This document shows positions 1 to 12,133 of a stretch of DNA of 64,000 nt, one piece after another; positions within the stretch are counted from its first letter, which is position 1, and every line of letters starts with the position of its first letter. Where the stretch lies: assembly GCA_933228675.1 (NCBI GenBank), contig OW121743.1, forward strand, positions 67,995,708 to 68,059,707, in the 5' to 3' direction. A program made the translations under genes and the position numbers. This DNA comes from Stomorhina lunata (taxonomy: Eukaryota; Arthropoda; Insecta; Diptera; Rhiniidae). A model generated the notes under the pieces. That model was given only the letters and a program-made list of their open reading frames with translations. It had not been told where the DNA came from and did no database searches.

Positions 1-185
1 CACAAATATATTTACTTATATTTTAAGTACTCTACACGTAAAGGGTGGCATTGATAGTATGTCATTACATTAGTTTTCTATAAAAAGGTTTCAAGGCAAA
101 AAAAATATATCAATAAACAATAATAAATAAACTAATACTAATACTAATACTCGTTATGATTTTATTCAAATTTTTTGTTCTATTA

Positions 186-1380
186 CACAGCACAACAAAA
201 TAAAAAAAAATTCATGTGCTCTTAAAACCACTATACAATTTTGATGTATCATGACTACCTTTATACAAAAATGGTAAAATTTTTAAATTCTATGGCAAGA
301 TTTTTTTTTAATTTTTTTTTTTTAAATTGCAATTTTTTTAGATGTTTCTTCAAATAATTAATGATAAATCAAAAACTACTAGTCCGATATTATTAAAACA
401 AAATCAAAAAAATTAAGATTTATATAGCCTTTAATTCCAATCGGATCAATAATATCGGAGTTATAATAAAAAACTTAAGAAAAAAATATATTTTTTACGT
501 AAAAATGGCAAAAATTTTCGTTTTAAAAAAAAAGGACATGCAATGGCCAGTGAAAATTGTAATAACTCGAAAACTGTTTAACCGATTTTAAAGGCATGTA
601 GCTTATTGGAAAAATCATTGCCTTTGCACTAAGAACTAGAATCCACTTTTTTGCAAAAGCGGGAAAAAATAGCTATTTTTAAACGCTATTTTTCAGATTT
701 GGGGCCTATGCGCTACGTGTTAACGTTGTCCAATTCGACTAAAATTTTGTGGGTGGAAGTTTCTCACCAAATCTCAGAATAATCCGACATGCACCCATTG
801 AAATTGGAAAATTTATTTTTTTCATACATTTGAAAACCCGCTATAATGCGTATATCAAGCAAAAAACTAAAATTTTGTGAAAATGAGCGAATTCACTAAA
901 TTGTGAATAAATTCGAAAAATATCAATCGATTTTTATGGTCGATATCTCATTTTATTGCTATTATATGTCGCTATGCGATAAAATAATAAATCTGGAAGT
1001 TTTATGCCGTTTTCAATTTTTCATGATTTTTTTAAAACGAAAATTTTTGACATTTTTACATAAAAAATATATTTTTTTCTCAAGTTTTTTATTATAACTC
1101 CGATACTATTGATCCGATTGAAACGCGATATATAGACGAATTAAAGGCTATGTAAATTTTAATTTTTTTGATTTTATTTTAATAATATCGGACTAGTAGT
1201 TTTTGAGTTATCATTAGTTATTTGAAGAAACGTCTAAAAAAATTGCAATTTAAAAAAAAATTTTTTTTTTTTAAATCTTGCCATAGAATTTAAAAATTTT
1301 ACCATTTTTGTACTAAGGTAGCCATGATACATCAAATGTATATAGTGATTACTCGAACACATTTTTGCTGTTGACCTGTG
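186..1380. mobile_element. Non-autonomous DNA transposon with long terminal inverted repeats
   Basis: The two ends are inverted copies of each other. The left arm (about 186-533) reappears reverse-complemented at about 1027-1380, with shared blocks around a CATGATACATC-like segment, the long A/T runs and a segment reading AATATCGGACTAGTAG. The outermost bases are CACAG and CTGTG, flanked on both sides by TTA (183-185 and 1381-1383), which would be a 3-bp target duplication. TTA/TAA duplications are typical of PIF/Harbinger elements, so that superfamily is the best guess. No transposase ORF lies in the 500-bp centre. It could instead be a foldback-like inverted duplication. Confidence 0.6.
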
Positions 1381-1383
1381 TTA

Positions 1384-2530
1384 TCTTTGTGCCTATCATA
1401 GGCTTAGGGCATGCCATGGTCGGCTTGGTCGACAATAATACTCAAGAAGTACCTCAAAATAATTTGCGTGTCTTTACTTTACTGTAACATTAAATTGTAC
1501 AACAGTTTTTTGGGGGTCTCAGCATTTGTTGACCATGTCGAAAACTTTAAGTTGCATGTTATATACAATAAGTGACGGTGAAAAAAAGAGATTTCGCAAA
1601 AAAAAAAACTAAGATACTGCCCACATAATTGGCATTTTGAGGTATTCCAACATTTAAAGCCAGCGAAATCAAACATTATTTAGATAATTTAGTTGTAGCT
1701 TTGGATATAGTAAAAGGAAGTTTTACGCAAATCCAAATCATTTGAGATGTTTTATTGTTGTATCGCACTAGATGCTTTGTGGCTGCTACATACAAGACAA
1801 GACATACAATTAAAAAACATACAAAATTTCTCGGTTTTTTTCAATTGCCTATAGATACCGCTGCTGTGATTGTGGCTCATTTTTCTTTACTTTTGTCCAG
1901 TAATTTATTAAACAACAACCGGGAAGTGTCTTCCATTTGGTTTGAAGCGAAAAAAACTAGTAGTGTCATTAATTTTAGTCTGAAGTCTGGTTTTTCTAAA
2001 TTTCCATATAAGAGCTATTTTCCCCAACATTTGCTTAAACTACGAGTGCAAATTTTGATATTCATGTTCACTTGGTCAATATCATTTTAATGACCAGCAG
2101 CGGGTAATTGCCTAACATATGATGATATGGACTCCTTTGGATAGTGTTGTTTATCTAATGACCACCATCGTCTTCAACTTTAACCAAAAACAGTTTCTGC
2201 TGTTAAGATACTTTTATCTGTTAGTAACTTAATTGTTTTAGTTTAATTTGTTAGATACTTAGATATTGTCTATTGGTGTTAGGATTTTTGTTACATATAT
2301 TTAAAGTATTTAATTTTTTTGCAATGATTTAAATTTAATTACAAGTTACATGTTTTTTTCACTCTTATCATTCGCTAGATCTTTTAAACATTTGTGTCAA
2401 TAAATCAGTTGCACGCAAACATGTAATTGATGCTAATATGTTATTTGATATCTAGATATCAAAATAAACTGGTGGAGACAATCAGATTGATTGTGGTTTG
2501 GTGATCAACTACTGCAGTTACTAAAAATGT
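1384..2530. other. AT-rich spacer, no supported gene
   Basis: No intact gene is visible. Several short ORFs occur, but only the stretch at about 1755-1960 has protein-like content (see the separate entry). The remainder is low-complexity A/T sequence without a recognisable repeat. Confidence 0.5.
1755..1960 (+). pseudogene. Possible decayed piggyBac-like transposase fragment
   Basis: A short open stretch contains a block resembling the C-terminal half of piggyBac transposases: basic residues, then an aromatic/hydrophobic run, then IDTAAV (compare the general pattern basic-x-W-P-x-x-x-F-F-x-x-x-D-x-A-A-x-N-A). The alternative frame just upstream reads LCGCY, also reminiscent of that family, which suggests a frameshift. 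The key W and N are missing, there is no start codon in context and no catalytic Asp block is visible. This is a by-eye resemblance in a very short fragment, and it may be chance. Confidence 0.22.
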
Positions 2531-4125
2531 TAATAACAGAAAATTTTAAATAGCAAAAAATTTTCTATAAACAATTTTTTAATAGCAAAAAATTTTCATT
2601 AGAAAAATTTTTATTAGTAAAAAAATTTCTACATGAAACTTTTTAATACCAAAAAAATTTCAATAGAAAATTTTAAATATCAAAATATTTTCTAAAGAAA
2701 AATTTTTAGTAGCAAAAAATTTTCTATAGGAAGCTTTCAATAGAAAAATTTTTAATGGCAAACAATTTACTATAGAAAATTTTTAATTGCAAAAAATTTT
2801 CTATATGAAATTTTTTAATACCAAAAAATTTAGAAACTTTAGAACATTTTTTGCTAAAAAAAATTTTCTATAGAAAATTTTTTGCTATTAAAAAATGATT
2901 TGTTATTAAAAAATTTTTTATAGAAAATTTTTTGATATTAAACATTTTTTTTTTTTTTTGCTATTAAAATATTTTCTATAGAAATTTTTTTGCTTTTAGA
3001 AAATTTTCTATAGAAAAATTTTTGCTATTAGAAAATTCTCTATAGAAAAATTTTTGCTGTTAAAAAATTTTTTATAGAAAAAGTTTTGCTATTAAAAAAT
3101 TTTCTATAGAAATTTTGTTGCTATTAAAAAATTTTTTGCTACTAAACAATTTTCTATAGAAAATTTTTTGCTATTAAAAAATTTTCTTTATTTAAAGAAA
3201 AACTTTTGGTATTGCTATTAAACAAATTTCCATAGAAAATTTTTTGCTATTAAAAATTTTCTTTAGAAAATCTTTTGCTATTAAAAAATATTCTATAGTA
3301 AATTGTTTGCTGTTAAAAAATTTTCTATAGAAAATTGTTTGCTTTTGAAAAATTTTCTATAGAAATTTTTTTTTGCTTTTCAAATAATTTTGAAAATTTA
3401 GAAATTTGGAAAATTTTTTGCTTTTCAGAAACTTTCTATACAAAATTTTTTGCTTTTCAAAAATTTTCTATAGAAAATTTTTTGCTTTTCAAAAATTTTC
3501 TATAGAAAATTTTTTGCTTTTCAAAAATTTTCTATAGAAAATTTTTTGCTTTTCAAAAATTTTCTATAGAAAATTTTTTGCTTTTCAAAAATTTTCTATA
3601 GAAAATTTTTTGCTTTTCAAAAATTTTCTATAGAAAATTTTTTGCTTTTCAAAAATTTTGTATAGAAAATTTTTTGCTTTTCAAAAATTTTCTATAGAAA
3701 ATTTTTTGCTTTTCAAAAATTTTCTATAGAAAATTTTTTGCTTTTCAAAAATTTTCTATAGAAAATTTTTTGCTTTTCAAAAATTTTCTATAGAAAATTT
3801 TTTGCTTTTCAAAAATTTTCTATAGAAAATTTTTTGCTTTTCAAAAATTTTCTATAGAAAATTTTTTGCTTTTCAAAAATTTTCTATAGAAAATTTTTTG
3901 CTTTTCAAAAATTTTCTATAGAAAATTTTTTGCTTTTCAAAAATTTTCTATAGAAAATTTTTTGCTTTTCAAAAATTTTCTATAGAAAATTTTTTGCTTT
4001 TCAAAAATTGTCTATAGAAAATTTTTTGCTTTTCAAAAATTTTCTATAGAAAATTTTTTGCTTTTCAAAAATTTTCTATAGAAAATTTTTTGCTTTTCAA
4101 AAATTTTCTATAGAAAATTTTCTAT
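2531..4125. repeat. AT minisatellite array 1 (32-bp core unit)
   Basis: This is a tandem array built around the palindrome ATTTTCTATAGAAAAT. The homogeneous core, about 3400-4120, has a 32-bp period (successive GCTTTTC linkers fall 32 bp apart), giving about 22 near-identical copies. The 2531-3400 part is diverged, with GCTATTA-type linkers. Before about 2830 the linker reads TAATAGC and after it GCTATTA, so the array reverses orientation there. Confidence 0.9.
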
Positions 4126-5280
4126 TCGATCTATCTCTACCGTGAGAAAATTTTTCAAAAATACTTGTTTCATTATCTTCAGTTTTCCGATAACTTTAAC
4201 AAGTCCAAATATTTCCTTAAAGCCCACACGCATCTATTCAAAAATATTTTCATATTTTGTACAATTCCATGAATTATTTAATGATTACACGCGTTCTACC
4301 AAATGTCTCTGCGTAATAAAATCTCAGACATTAAAAATAATCAAAAACTCCACCCAAACACAAAAATGTTCACTGATTTCTTCCTTGATGTTTAAAAAAA
4401 TTTATTGTCAAATATGAAAATAATATTTGGGTTTTTCTTTAATGCGATATGCGAAAACAATCTCCCATAGAGACGCCTTAAGAAAAATGTTAAATATTTT
4501 GTAAAACTGTCAGAGGGAAATTCATATGATTTGAGATCAAATGTTTGAAAAAAACCAAACAAATTGTTTAAAAACGATTTTTTGTTTTTGCTGCTCTAAA
4601 GACAAATTACAAATCTAAATATTTATTAAAAAATAAAAATATGCATTTTGATTGTATATTTGTAAAACTCCACTCGTGTCTCTTGTTTTTCCGTGGTTTA
4701 TGGCAAAAGTGCGACAGCTGTTTGTTAAGCGCAAAAAAAAATTGATTATAAAAATTTGAAAATTATACAAATGTTTGGTGTCCATTCAAAAGAGTCATAA
4801 ATAAATTTAGAAACATTAATGCGTAACCAAATATTTGAAAACGCACTTGTTGGCTTGTTTAGTTTTCATCTGCAGCTGCTTAAGTTTCATGATTTTCAAA
4901 GATTGATTTACATTTTTTGATGTTGTTTATGGCAAATATTATTTAAGAGTTTTTGATGATTTATAAATATTCCAAACAAACAAAAATTACAAGCTATTTC
5001 AATAAATATGTATGAATTTAGTTAAGTGCTTTAATATCTTAAATTTTTAATAAAGTTAAGTAAATCAGGGATAGAAGACGGTGAAAGCTTCTGAAAAGTG
5101 ATCAAAATTATATAGATAGGAAAATAAGGCTTGGCCCAAAACCTAAATTTGGAATGTTTAATAACTTGTTTATTAAATGGTTAAATAAGCCCCCACGGGG
5201 GCATTTTGAAAATATCATTGAAACAATTTATCGAAAAATATTTTTTTCAAAAAATAACAAAATAGTCGGGATGTAAATAT
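4126..5280. other. AT-rich spacer, nothing recognised
   Basis: This is about 1.15 kb of unique-looking AT-rich DNA between two arrays. The longest ORF is 91 codons, with no domain and no coding-like composition. No RNA gene or repeat was found. Confidence 0.5.
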
Positions 5281-5955
5281 TATTCAAAAAGAATATTTTC
5301 TTTAGAAAAAATTTTACAATGGAAATTTTTCTGTAAAAACTTTATATAGAAAAGTTTTCTGTAGAAAAAATTTTACATCGAAAATGTTTCTGTATCAAAA
5401 ATTTTATATCAAAAATTTTTGTACACAAAAAATTTTATGATAAAAATTTTTCTAAAGAAATGTAAATTTGTCTTTACAAAAAATGTTATAATGAAAAATT
5501 TTCAATGGAAACAATTTTAAAATGAAAATTTTTCAATTTCAATTTTACAATGAAAATTTTTCTATAGAAAAAATTACATAATAAAAATTTTTCTGTATAA
5601 AAATTTATATATCAAAAATTTTTTTTATAAAAAAAATTTTATATCAAAAATTGTTGTATAAATAAACTTTATATTGAAAAATTTTCTATAAAAAAATTTT
5701 TATATCGAAAATTTTTGTATAGAAAAAATGTAATATTGAAAATTTTTCTATAGAAAAAATTTGATATAAAAAAATTTTCTAAAGAAAAAATTTTGTATGA
5801 AAAATTTTTCTATAGAAAAATTTTATATCGAAAATTTTTGTATAGAAAAATTTTATATCGAAAATTTTTCTGTAGAAAAAATTTATATCGAAAATTTTAC
5901 CACAAAAAAAATTATATGAACAATTTTTCCATAAAAACATTTATATAGAAAATAT
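5281..5955. repeat. AT minisatellite array 2, left part
   Basis: These are diverged 29-31-bp units alternating AAAATTTTTCTATAGAAAAA-like blocks with TTATATCG-type linkers. The copies are heterogeneous, so this part looks older than the cores of arrays 1 and 7. Confidence 0.85.
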
Positions 5956-5963
5956 TATATTAT

Positions 5964-6172
<209 letters not shown>

Positions 6173-7520
6173 AAATTTATATCGAAAATTTTTCTATAGA
6201 AAAAATTTATATTGAAAAATTTTCTATTGAAAAAATTTATATCGAAAATTTTTCTGTAGAAAAAATGTATATCAAAAATTTTTGTATAGAAAAAATTAAT
6301 ATCGAAAAATTTTTCACAGAAACATTTTATTCAATAAGAAGTGTATTTGCATTTGATCCCAAATCTGTTACATTTATTTATTAATGTAACAGACCAATTT
6401 ATTGATAAAAAGCCAAAAAATGTTTGCGGAGAAACCAAATTCCTCGACGCGTTTCGATGGTTGGTTAATTTTATTCGAAAATTTTCCATAGAAAAAATTT
6501 TATATCGAAAATTTTTCCATACGAAAAAATTTTATATCGAAAATTTTTCCATAGGAAAAAATTTGTATTGAAAATTATTCTATAGAAAAAATTTTATAGC
6601 GAAATTTTTCTATAGAAAAAATTTTATATCGAAAATTTTTGCATAGAAAAACTTTAATATCGAAAATTTTTCTATAGAAACAATTTTATATCGAAAATTT
6701 TTATATAGAAAATATTTTATATGGAAAATTTTTCTGCAGAAAAAATTTTATATTCTATACATTTTTCTATTAAAAAAATTTATATCGATTATTTTCTTTA
6801 GAAAAATTTTAAATTGAAAATTTTTCCATAGCAAAAATTTTATATTGAAACTTTTTGCATAGAAAAAATTTTTTATTGAAAAGTTTTCTTAAGAAAAATT
6901 TAATACCGAAAATTTTTGTATGGAAAAAATTTATATTGAAAATTTTCTACAGAAAAAATTTTATATCGAAAATTTAAAAAAAAAATTATAATAAAAATTG
7001 CTTCTATAGAAATAATTTATAAAAAAATTTGTATAAAAAAATGTTCTATAGAATAACTTTGTATCGGAAATTTTCTATACAAAAAATTTTATATCGAATA
7101 TTTTTCCATACAAAAATTTTTATATAAAAAAAATTTTCTATAGAAAAAATTTTAAAATTAAAATTTTTTTGATAAATTTTTCTAGAGAAAAAAAATTTAA
7201 AATGAAAATTTTTGTATAGAAAAATTTTAAAATTAAAATTTTTGTATAGAAAAAATTTTAAACTAAAAGTTTTTCTATAAAAAAATTTCAAAATAAAAAT
7301 ATTTCTATAGAAAAAATTTAAAATTAAAATTTTTCTATAGAAAAAATTTCAAAATTAAAATTTTTCTATAGAAAAAACTTTAAAGTGAAAATTTTTCTAT
7401 AAAAAAAAATTCAGAATAAAATTTTTTCTATAGAAAAAATTTCAAAAAAAGAATTTTTCTATAGAAAAAATTTCTAAATTCCAAAATTAAAATTTCTCTA
7501 CAGAAAAATATATACTTCGT
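6173..7520. repeat. AT minisatellite array 2, right part
   Basis: This continues the TTATATCG-linker array, interrupted at about 6336-6475 by 140 bp of unique sequence. From about 7130 the linker drifts to an AAAATTAAAA type. The ORFs here come from the stop-poor repeat and are not genes. Confidence 0.85.
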
Positions 7521-9008
7521 AAAGTTTTGATCAAAATTTGTATTTAGTAAAATTTTAGTCAAAATTTGTCTTAGTAAAATCTTAATCAAAAATTGTTTTT
7601 TGCAAAATTTTTGCAAAAATTTTGATTAACATTTTTTATTAGCAAAATTTTGAAAAATTTGTCATTAATAAATTTTTGAGCAGGATTTTTCTTCAGTAAA
7701 ATTTTGATCAAATTAGTGTCTTTAGTAATATTTTGATCAAAATTTTTCTTTAGTAAAATTTTGATTAAAATTTTTCTTTAGTAAAATTTTGATTAAAATT
7801 TTTCTTTAGTAAAATTTTGATTAAAATTTTTCTTTAGTAAAATTTTGATTAAAATTTTTCTTTAGTAAAATTTTGATTAAAATTTTTCTTTAGTAAAATT
7901 TTGATTAAAATCTTTCTTTAGTAAAATTTTGATCAAAATTGTTCTTTAGTAAAATTTTGATCAAAATTTTTCTTTAGTAAAATTTTGATCAAAATTTTTC
8001 TTTAGTAAAATTTTGATCAAAAATTTTTTTTAGTAAAATTTTGATAAAAATTTTTCTTTAGTTAAATTTTGATTAAAATTTTTCTTTAGTAAATTTTTGA
8101 TCAAAATTTTTCTTTAGTAAAATTTTGATCAAAATTTTTCTTTAGCAAAATTTTGATCAAAATTTTTCTTTAGTAAAATTTTGATCAAAATTTTTCTTTA
8201 GTAAAATTTTGATCAAAATTTTTCTTTAGTAAAATTTTGATCAAAATTTTTCTTTAGTAAAATTTTGATCAAAATTTTTCTTTAGTAAAATATTGATCAA
8301 AATTTTTCTTTAGTAAAATTTTGATCAAAATTTTTCTTTAGTAAAATTTTGATCAAAATTTTTCTTTAGCAAAATTTTGATCAACATTTTTTTTTAGTGA
8401 AATTTTGATCAAAATTTTTTTTTAGTAACTTTTGAATCAAAATTTTTCTTTAGTGACTTTTGAATCAAAATTTTTCTTTAGTTAAATTTTAGTCAAAATT
8501 TTTCTTAAGTAAAATTTTGATTAAAATTTTTCTTTAGTAAAATTTTGATCAAAATTTGTCTTTAGTAAAATTTTGATCAAAATGTTTCTTTAGTAAAATT
8601 TTGATCAAAGTTTTTCTTTAGTAAAATTTTGATCAAAATTTTTCTTTAGTAAAATTTTGATCAAAATTTTTGTTTAGTAAAATTTTGATCATAATTTTTG
8701 TTTAGTAAAATTTTGATCATAATTTTTCTTTAGTAAAATTTTGTTCAAAATATGTCTTCAGTAAAATTTTGATTAAAACTTTTCTTTAGTAAAATTTTGA
8801 TTAAATCTTTTCTTTAGTAAAATTTCGATTAAAACTTTTCTTTAGTAAAATTTGATCAGAATTTTTCTTTAGTAAAATTTTGATCAAAATTATTCTTTAG
8901 CAAAATTTTGATCAAAATTTTTCTTTAGTTAAATTTTGATAAAAATTTTTCTTTAGTAAACTTTTGTTCCAATATTTCTTTAGTAAGATTTTGATCAAAA
9001 ATTTGTTC
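7521..9008. repeat. AT minisatellite array 3 (28-bp unit with GATC palindrome)
   Basis: This is a tandem array with a 28-bp period. Each unit joins CTTTAGT to the 20-bp palindrome AAAATTTTGATCAAAATTTT. About 45-50 copies are present, most regular between 7700 and 8700, with a GATTAAAA variant sub-block at 7760-7900. It abuts array 2 but has a different core, so it forms a distinct family. Confidence 0.9.
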
Positions 9009-9770
9009 TAGTTAGCCTGCTTCCACTGTCTACGCACCTTAAACTCATAAAAAAAAACACTTAATCGAAGAAGTCTTTTTTTAATGTTGTTTAACTGGAC
9101 CAATCACTTGAACAGCTCAGATCAGGCTTCAAATTCCCAAGACAAACTGGGTAAAACAAATTGTCGGAAATATGATAAGATTTGGTATAACGATGATACG
9201 ATGCCAACCAAAAAACAGGCATTTTAAGGCAACATTAGACAAACAGCAACAGACAAGGCACATCGCCTTAAAATAACACAAGTAACTAAAGAAATGAGTG
9301 AAAGACAGCTAACAGACGGACGGACGCATGGATAGACAGACAGACAGAAAACCATTAAACATTTGAGCTGTTATAAAGCAAAAAATTAAATTTAACGCCT
9401 TTTACTGATTTATTTTTCACATTAGGCTTAAAGGTTTCTTTTAGTAAAGAAAATAATACGCACAATTTTATAAAATTAAAATAAAAATTATTAAATTAAA
9501 ATAGTTTTAAGTTTTACGCACCCAAAATGGTTTTATTTTTCGTACTTTCATGGGAACATTAAATTTATGCGGTTAATTTTGGAAAGCAAAAACTTGATCA
9601 TTTCACTATTTTCTTTTAAAAGTTTTTATTTTTGTATATTTTTTTTTTTGGGTTGTCATAAGTAGAGAAAGTGGTTAGATAGATCTTGAATATGTTGGAT
9701 AAGTATTTTAGTATAGGCTTTATTTTGGAGAAGTGGGAAAGTATACACCGAAGAAATCTTGAAAGTATTT
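9009..9770. other. Spacer with a degenerate GACG/GACA tract
   Basis: No gene is seen. At about 9313-9347 a short run of GACGGACGG and GACAGACAGAC motifs looks like a relic (GTCY)n proto-microsatellite of a minus-oriented DINE-like element. The rest is AT-rich and unremarkable. Confidence 0.5.
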
Positions 9771-12133
9771 TTATACCCTTCACTAATAGGTGAAAGGGTA
9801 TTATAAGTTTGTGATTCCGTTTGTAATTTTTTTATTAGTGATCGTAGACCCCATAAAAATTATACCGATCGAGTCAGAATCGGGAGGAGAATCGATTAAG
9901 CGATGTCCGTCTGTCCGTCCGTCTGTCTGTTGAAATCAAGTTTCTGAAGCCCCTGGAGGATGGACCTACATAAATTATATATCAGATTTTGGGAAATGAA
10001 CGCTATTAAATTTCATTAAAATCGGTTTATAAACACCGAAAATATCGAAAAAATAGCAAAAATTTGACGAAAATTTTAAAATTTTTGATTGAAACACACT
10101 TTTAAATAACAAGAGAAAAGAGATACTCCTGGTGTACATGTGATAATTTATTATATACCTGATTGTAGGAAATGGTTCCATAAAGCACTCTGTACGTTAT
10201 TTTATCAAAATCGGTCCATAAACCACTGAGATATCGCCAAATCACTAAATTTGATGTATTGCAAATCGCCCAAACTACGCATTAGAGAATGTTTGTTGAA
10301 AAAATGAAATCCAGAAATAGGAAAAGGCACGGATATACATAAATTTTATATCAGATTTTAGGAAATTCCCCCGCCAAGCACATTATTAAATTTTATCAAA
10401 AGCGGTCCATAAACAACTGAGATAAGGCCGAAACACTACTTGTGATGTGCAGCAAATTCCCCAAAGTACGTGTCTAAGAAATTTTGTTGACATTTTGTAA
10501 GTATTGTTTTAGCGATATCTCAGGTGTTTATGGACCGATTGTGATGAAAATTGACAGCGTTCTTTGTGGGAGGATTTCCTAAAATCTGATGTATAAACTC
10601 TACAAATCTGATTATGAATACCATTCAAATTGTACCGATCGACTCAGAATCGGCAGGATAATCGATTTCGCGACTTCCGTCCGTCTGTCTGTTTGTCTGT
10701 CCGTCCGTATGTTTGTCTGTCCGTCCGTCCGTCCGTCCGTCCGTCTACCTGTCTGTCCTTTTTTCTGTGGTAGTTAAGTTTTTGGAGCTCCTGTTTTGTC
10801 GATATCTCAGATGTTTATTTTGATGAAATTTAATAGCGTACTTCGCAGGGGATTACCTTAACTCTGATGCATTCGGCAGGAGCTCCACAAATCTGATTTT
10901 AGCAGACAGACACACTTCATTTATCTTAATTTTGTGTCTGACTTTTGAACATTATGATAACATTTGAGAATGTATTATATATCAAATTATAGGTAATCTT
11001 CCTAGGAAGTACAAAAATGCAACTGAGTACATGATATCCGTTCAAAATCTACATATGTATGTATGTATCTCACATATCAACGAAAATTTAAATTTTTTAA
11101 TTGTAATTGGGAGAAATCCGTCCACGTTTGACAATTACTTCCGTATAACTTCGCCTGAGGCAATCTCTTAGTAGCTAATAAATGACAAATTATAATAGAT
11201 ACGATGATGACATTTAGTATAAAGACATTGTACAATACCGTTATTCAGGGCGATAGCGCCTAAAATAAACTTTCTAGAGGGACAACATTTGACAGAAGTA
11301 TTTTTGATCTCTTGAAAAGTTCGGTATTGAAAATGGTCGAGCTCGGTTCACATTTAGTGAAATCTCCCGACCGGGAATCACTTTAATGCTGATCAATTAA
11401 ATCATATTATAATTGCACAAAGAACTAGAAACTTTCCACACATCCATCGGACAGATCGAAAGAAAGAAAGAATACATTATTATTGATGAAGTATTCATTT
11501 TAATTCCATTTAAAAGCTATATATTTCACGTATATATCTAAAACTAAGAGTTTATACCCCATAATTCTAAGGCTTGTTTACATTGACACTCATTGTTAAA
11601 GGTTTGACCTAAATCAGTCCGCTAACTTCAAAGTTTAACATATCTAATCAAGCACTTTTAGTAGTTGGATAATTCGTACGAATTAAAGTACACAACCCTC
11701 ACTGGGCACTGTGTTTTTGGGTTGCATGCCAGAATACCTAATCTTCATCAAATCGATGTGCTTTTGCAAATCTAAGGGCATCTACATTTTGAAGCATCTT
11801 TTATTAAGTGTTCGTAAAATAGACACATATATCGAAGCTACTGGCTGACATAAATAAGCATTCTCTACCTGCCCAACCTAACCTTTGAGTCCATAACTAC
11901 TCTAGATGATGACGCCACCGAAAAGCTTTTCGTTTTCCGACATAGCTAAATATTGCTAGGAATTACATTTAGTATGAACAAAAGAAAATTAATATACATA
12001 TCAAGCATTTGTGTGGGGTTCAACTAAGTCAGTAATTAGAAACTATATAAATATCAATATATTACTTTTGGAACACCATTGGTGAAGGGTATCCAAGATT
12101 CGGCAAAGCCGAATATACCACTCTTACTTGTTT
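9771..12133 (+). mobile_element. DINE-1/mini-me-like non-autonomous element (copy A)
   Basis: The element starts with TATACCCTTCAC and carries the complementary GGTGAAGGGTAT near its right end. That is followed by a 7-bp hairpin (ATTCGGC-AAA-GCCGAAT, 12098-12114) and the terminus CTTACTTGTT. Two (GTCY)n tracts sit at about 9906-9933 and 10678-10757. Subterminal inverted repeats, a proto-microsatellite and a 3' hairpin are the hallmarks of dipteran DINE-1/mini-me elements, regarded as non-autonomous Helentrons. No protein is encoded. At 2.36 kb it is long for the family because it contains internal direct and inverted duplications. Confidence 0.65.

Noticed and set aside
903..1097. 64-codon ORF in the long-TIR element
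   Set aside because: It runs into the A/T-rich inverted arm and has no transposase motif.
7046..7616. Minus-strand Phe/Lys/Asn/Ile-rich ORFs in array 2
   Set aside because: They are stop-poor A/T repeat sequence with periodic peptides that mirror the DNA period.
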